7,590 nucleotides of DNA from Deltaproteobacteria bacterium (GTDB taxonomy: Bacteria; Desulfobacterota; Binatia; Bin18). Below are positions 6,649 to 7,590 of the stretch, in pieces. The stretch lies in the NCBI GenBank assembly GCA_016200595.1, contig JACQEL010000520.1, positions 1 to 7,590 of the forward strand. The letters are read 5' to 3'. A program made the position numbers and the translations under genes. The notes under the pieces are model-generated. The model saw only the letters and a program-made list of their open reading frames with translations. It was not told the DNA's origin and did no database searches. Every line of letters begins with the position of its first letter. Position 1 is the stretch's first letter.

Positions 6649-6683
6649 CTCAATTGCCCCACTTGACCCTCCTCCGAGACGAG

Positions 6684-6962
6684 TCAGGCTGATCGGTCAT
6701 AAACCGCTCCAAGAATGAAAAGTCCTGTGTCTAGTAAGATATCGTTGCAGCGTGTTCCTAAGGCCAGTTCGACGCGTCTGATCTCCTCTTCCTCTGTGTC
6801 AGGTGGCAAGTAAACCCGTATATGCGCATCTTCATCTTCATAGTGTGCGAACGAGATCTCAACGCAGGCGCGGGTAGACAGATCTTTGATCAAACCTGCG
6901 AGTTCAGAGAGTTTGGCGTCTAAGAGTTCCGGGCGATTACGGGAGTTACGCTTCTGGGCCAT
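6684..6962 (-). CDS. Conserved-looking small acidic protein of unknown function, partner of the HEPN-like gene
   Basis: I do not recognise a named family. The 92-residue protein has a basic N-terminus (MAQKRNSRNRPE), a helix (LDAKLSELAGLIKDL, 14-28) and a first strand VEISF (34-38). An acidic motif YEDEDAHIRVYLPPD (41-55) comes next, then an acidic helix (TEEEEIRRVELALGT, 56-70) and a final strand pair, NDILLDTGLFILGAV (73-87). The alternation strand-loop-strand-helix-strand suggests a small alpha/beta domain. The start is well supported: GAGGTG (6967-6972 on the minus strand) lies four bases before the ATG. It overlaps the upstream HEPN-like gene by 17 nt, so the two are translationally coupled. 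By context it could be the antitoxin or companion of a HEPN toxin; this is inference. No truncation is visible. Confidence 0.7.
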   Translation of the reverse strand: MAQKRNSRNRPELLDAKLSELAGLIKDLSTRACVEISFAHYEDEDAHIRVYLPPDTEEEEIRRVELALGTRCNDILLDTGLFILGAVYDRSA

Positions 6963-7131
6963 GAAACACCTCTTTTTCCAAGGTTGTGTAAAACTCCTGG
7001 GCCTCGCACACCGCTTTTTCTGCTTGCCGCTGGCTCACTCCTGGTTGTTGGTAATCGGCACTATCGAAAAGGTGCTGTGCCAAACACAGGTGAGCAGCCT
7101 GCAGCGAAGCTTGAACTCGCACCAGATCCAT
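6946..7131 (-). pseudogene. HEPN-domain protein remnant with internal deletion
   Basis: From the ATG at 7131 the frame reads MDLVRVQASLQAAHLCLAQ and then HLFDSADYQQPGVSQRQAEKAV, ending FHGPEA at a TAA (6946-6948). The first part matches the N-terminal helix of HEPN proteins (a pattern like S-LxAAxLCL..-L-x-SA). The second matches the HEPN C-terminal helix (ADY-x-x-x-x-VS-x-x-x-A followed by an EF segment). In a normal HEPN these are separated by ~60-70 residues carrying the YYA(M/C)F helix and the Rx4-6H nuclease motif; here they are joined directly after DSA. The gene is thus an in-frame internal deletion lacking the catalytic core. The frame could extend upstream to a GTG at 7188 (80 residues total), but no Shine-Dalgarno supports either start. 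Its end overlaps the next gene by 17 nt. The HEPN assignment is from pattern memory, not a search. Confidence 0.6.
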
Positions 7132-7249
7132 GTAGGAAAGATGCCACAGTCTGTCAACCGACAGAGACGCTCTTGTATCGATTCGCACGCAACAGACGCA
7201 ATAAAGCGGTTTTCATATCAATTTATCCCGCGAGCCTCCTCCCTTCGGC

Positions 7250-7326
7250 CTGAGCGTAGCAAAGCGAAGTCGAAGGCCGCTCCCTGGCCTGTTCTTCGAC
7301 TTCGCCGCTGACGCGGCTACGCTCAG
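7250..7326. repeat. Inverted-repeat element (CTGAGCGTAGC ... GCTACGCTCAG)
   Basis: The left arm has ctgagcgtagc (7250-7260) and gcgaagtcgaa (7264-7274). The right arm has ttcgacttcgc (7295-7305) and gctacgctcag (7316-7326). The arms are exact inverses of each other, with unequal spacing between their two blocks (3 versus 10 bases). The motif ttcgacttcgc...gctcag followed by aacgaacgga is a common dispersed intergenic repeat in environmental genomes (recalled knowledge). It could form a long imperfect hairpin. Confidence 0.7.
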
Positions 7327-7367
7327 AACGAACGGACATGGGTTACATGCAAATGAAAATCGCTCTA

Positions 7368-7430
7368 GACGCAACCGACCCAATAGACCCAATAGACTCA
7401 ACAAACCCAATAGACTTTCTCGACGCAAAG
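7368..7430. repeat. 9-bp repeat array upstream of aroQ
   Basis: Seven contiguous nonamers are present: gacgcaacc, gacccaata, gacccaata, gactcaaca, aacccaata, gactttctc and gacgcaaag. The consensus GACCCAATA is the reverse complement of the unit at 2767-2820. Here it lies about 50 bases upstream of the aroQ start, on the same strand. Confidence 0.8.
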
Positions 7431-7451
7431 CGCCTTGACGCTCTGAGCTTT

Positions 7452-7479
7452 TCTCCTTACACTCCCTGCGGTAAGGAGA
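7452..7479 (+). promoter_or_regulatory. Hairpin sequestering the aroQ Shine-Dalgarno
   Basis: tctccttac (7452-7460) is the perfect inverse of gtaaggaga (7471-7479), a 9-bp stem with a 10-base loop. The right arm contains the aroQ Shine-Dalgarno AAGGAG (7473-7478), five bases before the ATG at 7484. If the stem forms in the mRNA, ribosome access would be restricted. A regulatory role, thermal or protein-mediated, is inference; the pairing itself is directly visible. Confidence 0.6.
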
Positions 7480-7483
7480 CAGG

Positions 7484-7590
7484 ATGAGTACGGAGAGTCC
7501 ACCACGCGTGCTCGTGCTGCACGGCCCCAATCTCAACATGCTGGGCCTGCGAGAGCCCGAGATCTACGGCCGCACGACCCTAGCTGATAT
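7484..7590 (+). CDS. aroQ: 3-dehydroquinate dehydratase, type II (partial, 5' end only)
   Basis: The window ends after about 35 codons of a recognisable type II dehydroquinase. The N-terminus contains the first beta strand VLVLHGPNLNMLG (9-21) and the flexible-lid sequence LREPEIYG (22-29). This includes the conserved Asn16, Arg23 and the catalytic Tyr28 of the family. The enzyme converts 3-dehydroquinate to 3-dehydroshikimate in the shikimate pathway by anti-elimination, working as a dodecamer in the cytoplasm. The start is supported by AAGGAG five bases upstream, although that site is inside a hairpin. The gene is unrelated to the polysaccharide locus and probably opens a separate housekeeping operon. 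Confidence 0.92.
   Translation, partial: MSTESPPRVLVLHGPNLNMLGLREPEIYGRTTLAD

Larger units (their letters stand above)
7189..7483. other. Repeat-rich spacer before aroQ
   Basis: No coding region is supported. In order the spacer holds a short diverged nonamer stretch near 7186-7206 (gcaacagac, gcaataaag), a large inverted repeat at 7250-7326, a clear nonamer array at 7368-7430, and the aroQ leader hairpin at 7452-7479. Open frames on both strands read through the repeats and are rejected. Confidence 0.65.

Noticed and set aside
7131..7170. Sigma-70 promoter on the minus strand (TTGACA, 17 bases, TACATG)
   Set aside because: The -35 is a perfect match, but the -10 is poor and would overlap the ATG of the HEPN-like remnant, leaving no room for a leader unless the message is shorter than the frame.
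6886..7311. Plus-strand 141-codon open frame
   Set aside because: It is antisense to the HEPN-like and partner genes and ends in the inverted repeat; there is no Shine-Dalgarno or familiar motif.
7213..7539. Minus-strand 108-codon open frame with leucine-glycine repeats
   Set aside because: The repeat residues come from translating the nonamer array, and the frame covers the aroQ start antisense.

Overview
The window is a bacterial chromosomal segment of moderate-to-high GC with dense gene packing. It suggests a Gram-negative environmental bacterium, because a membrane-anchored DUF218 (YdcF/SanA-type) protein sits next to a PglF/WbpM-type sugar dehydratase and glycosyltransferases. The intergenic repeats (palindromes, CATTCTGAG...AAGAATCTC and CTGAGCGTAGC...GCTACGCTCAG types) are of a kind I associate with deltaproteobacterial-like (Desulfobacterota/Binatota/Tectomicrobia-type) metagenomic genomes. 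That placement is a guess, not a demonstration.

Left part (225-5301, plus strand): a surface-polysaccharide locus. A DUF218 membrane protein is followed 12 nt later by a 638-residue polytopic nucleoside-diphosphate-sugar 4,6-dehydratase. A nonamer repeat array and a strong intrinsic terminator come next, then two GT-B family-4 glycosyltransferases. The dehydratase would supply a modified UDP-sugar and the transferases would add sugars to a lipid-linked glycan. The second transferase looks 5'-truncated: its first ~25 codons are an intergenic repeat element rather than a normal GT4 N-terminus.

Middle and right part (5408-7188, mostly minus strand): a cluster of small toxin-antitoxin-like loci in different states. 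A ParE/RelE toxin with a Phd/YefM antitoxin looks intact and has a near-ideal palindromic operator just upstream. A frameshifted remnant seems to fuse the start of a DUF4258-like gene to the end of a DUF2283 gene. A two-gene unit follows, in which the first gene reads as a HEPN protein with its central core deleted and the second is an intact small acidic protein of unknown function. Palindromic repeats and an orphan plus-strand terminator with structured upstream sequence lie between them.

Far right (7484-end, plus strand): the start of aroQ (type II 3-dehydroquinate dehydratase). Its Shine-Dalgarno sequence is buried in a perfect inverted repeat.

The most unusual feature across genes is a family of 9-bp tandem repeats (unit close to GACCCAATA). 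It recurs in at least three intergenic spacers in both orientations, with diverged and near-perfect versions. No single complete new system is demonstrable. The best candidates for something undescribed are the dispersed nonamer arrays, the HEPN-partner gene and the aroQ leader hairpin.
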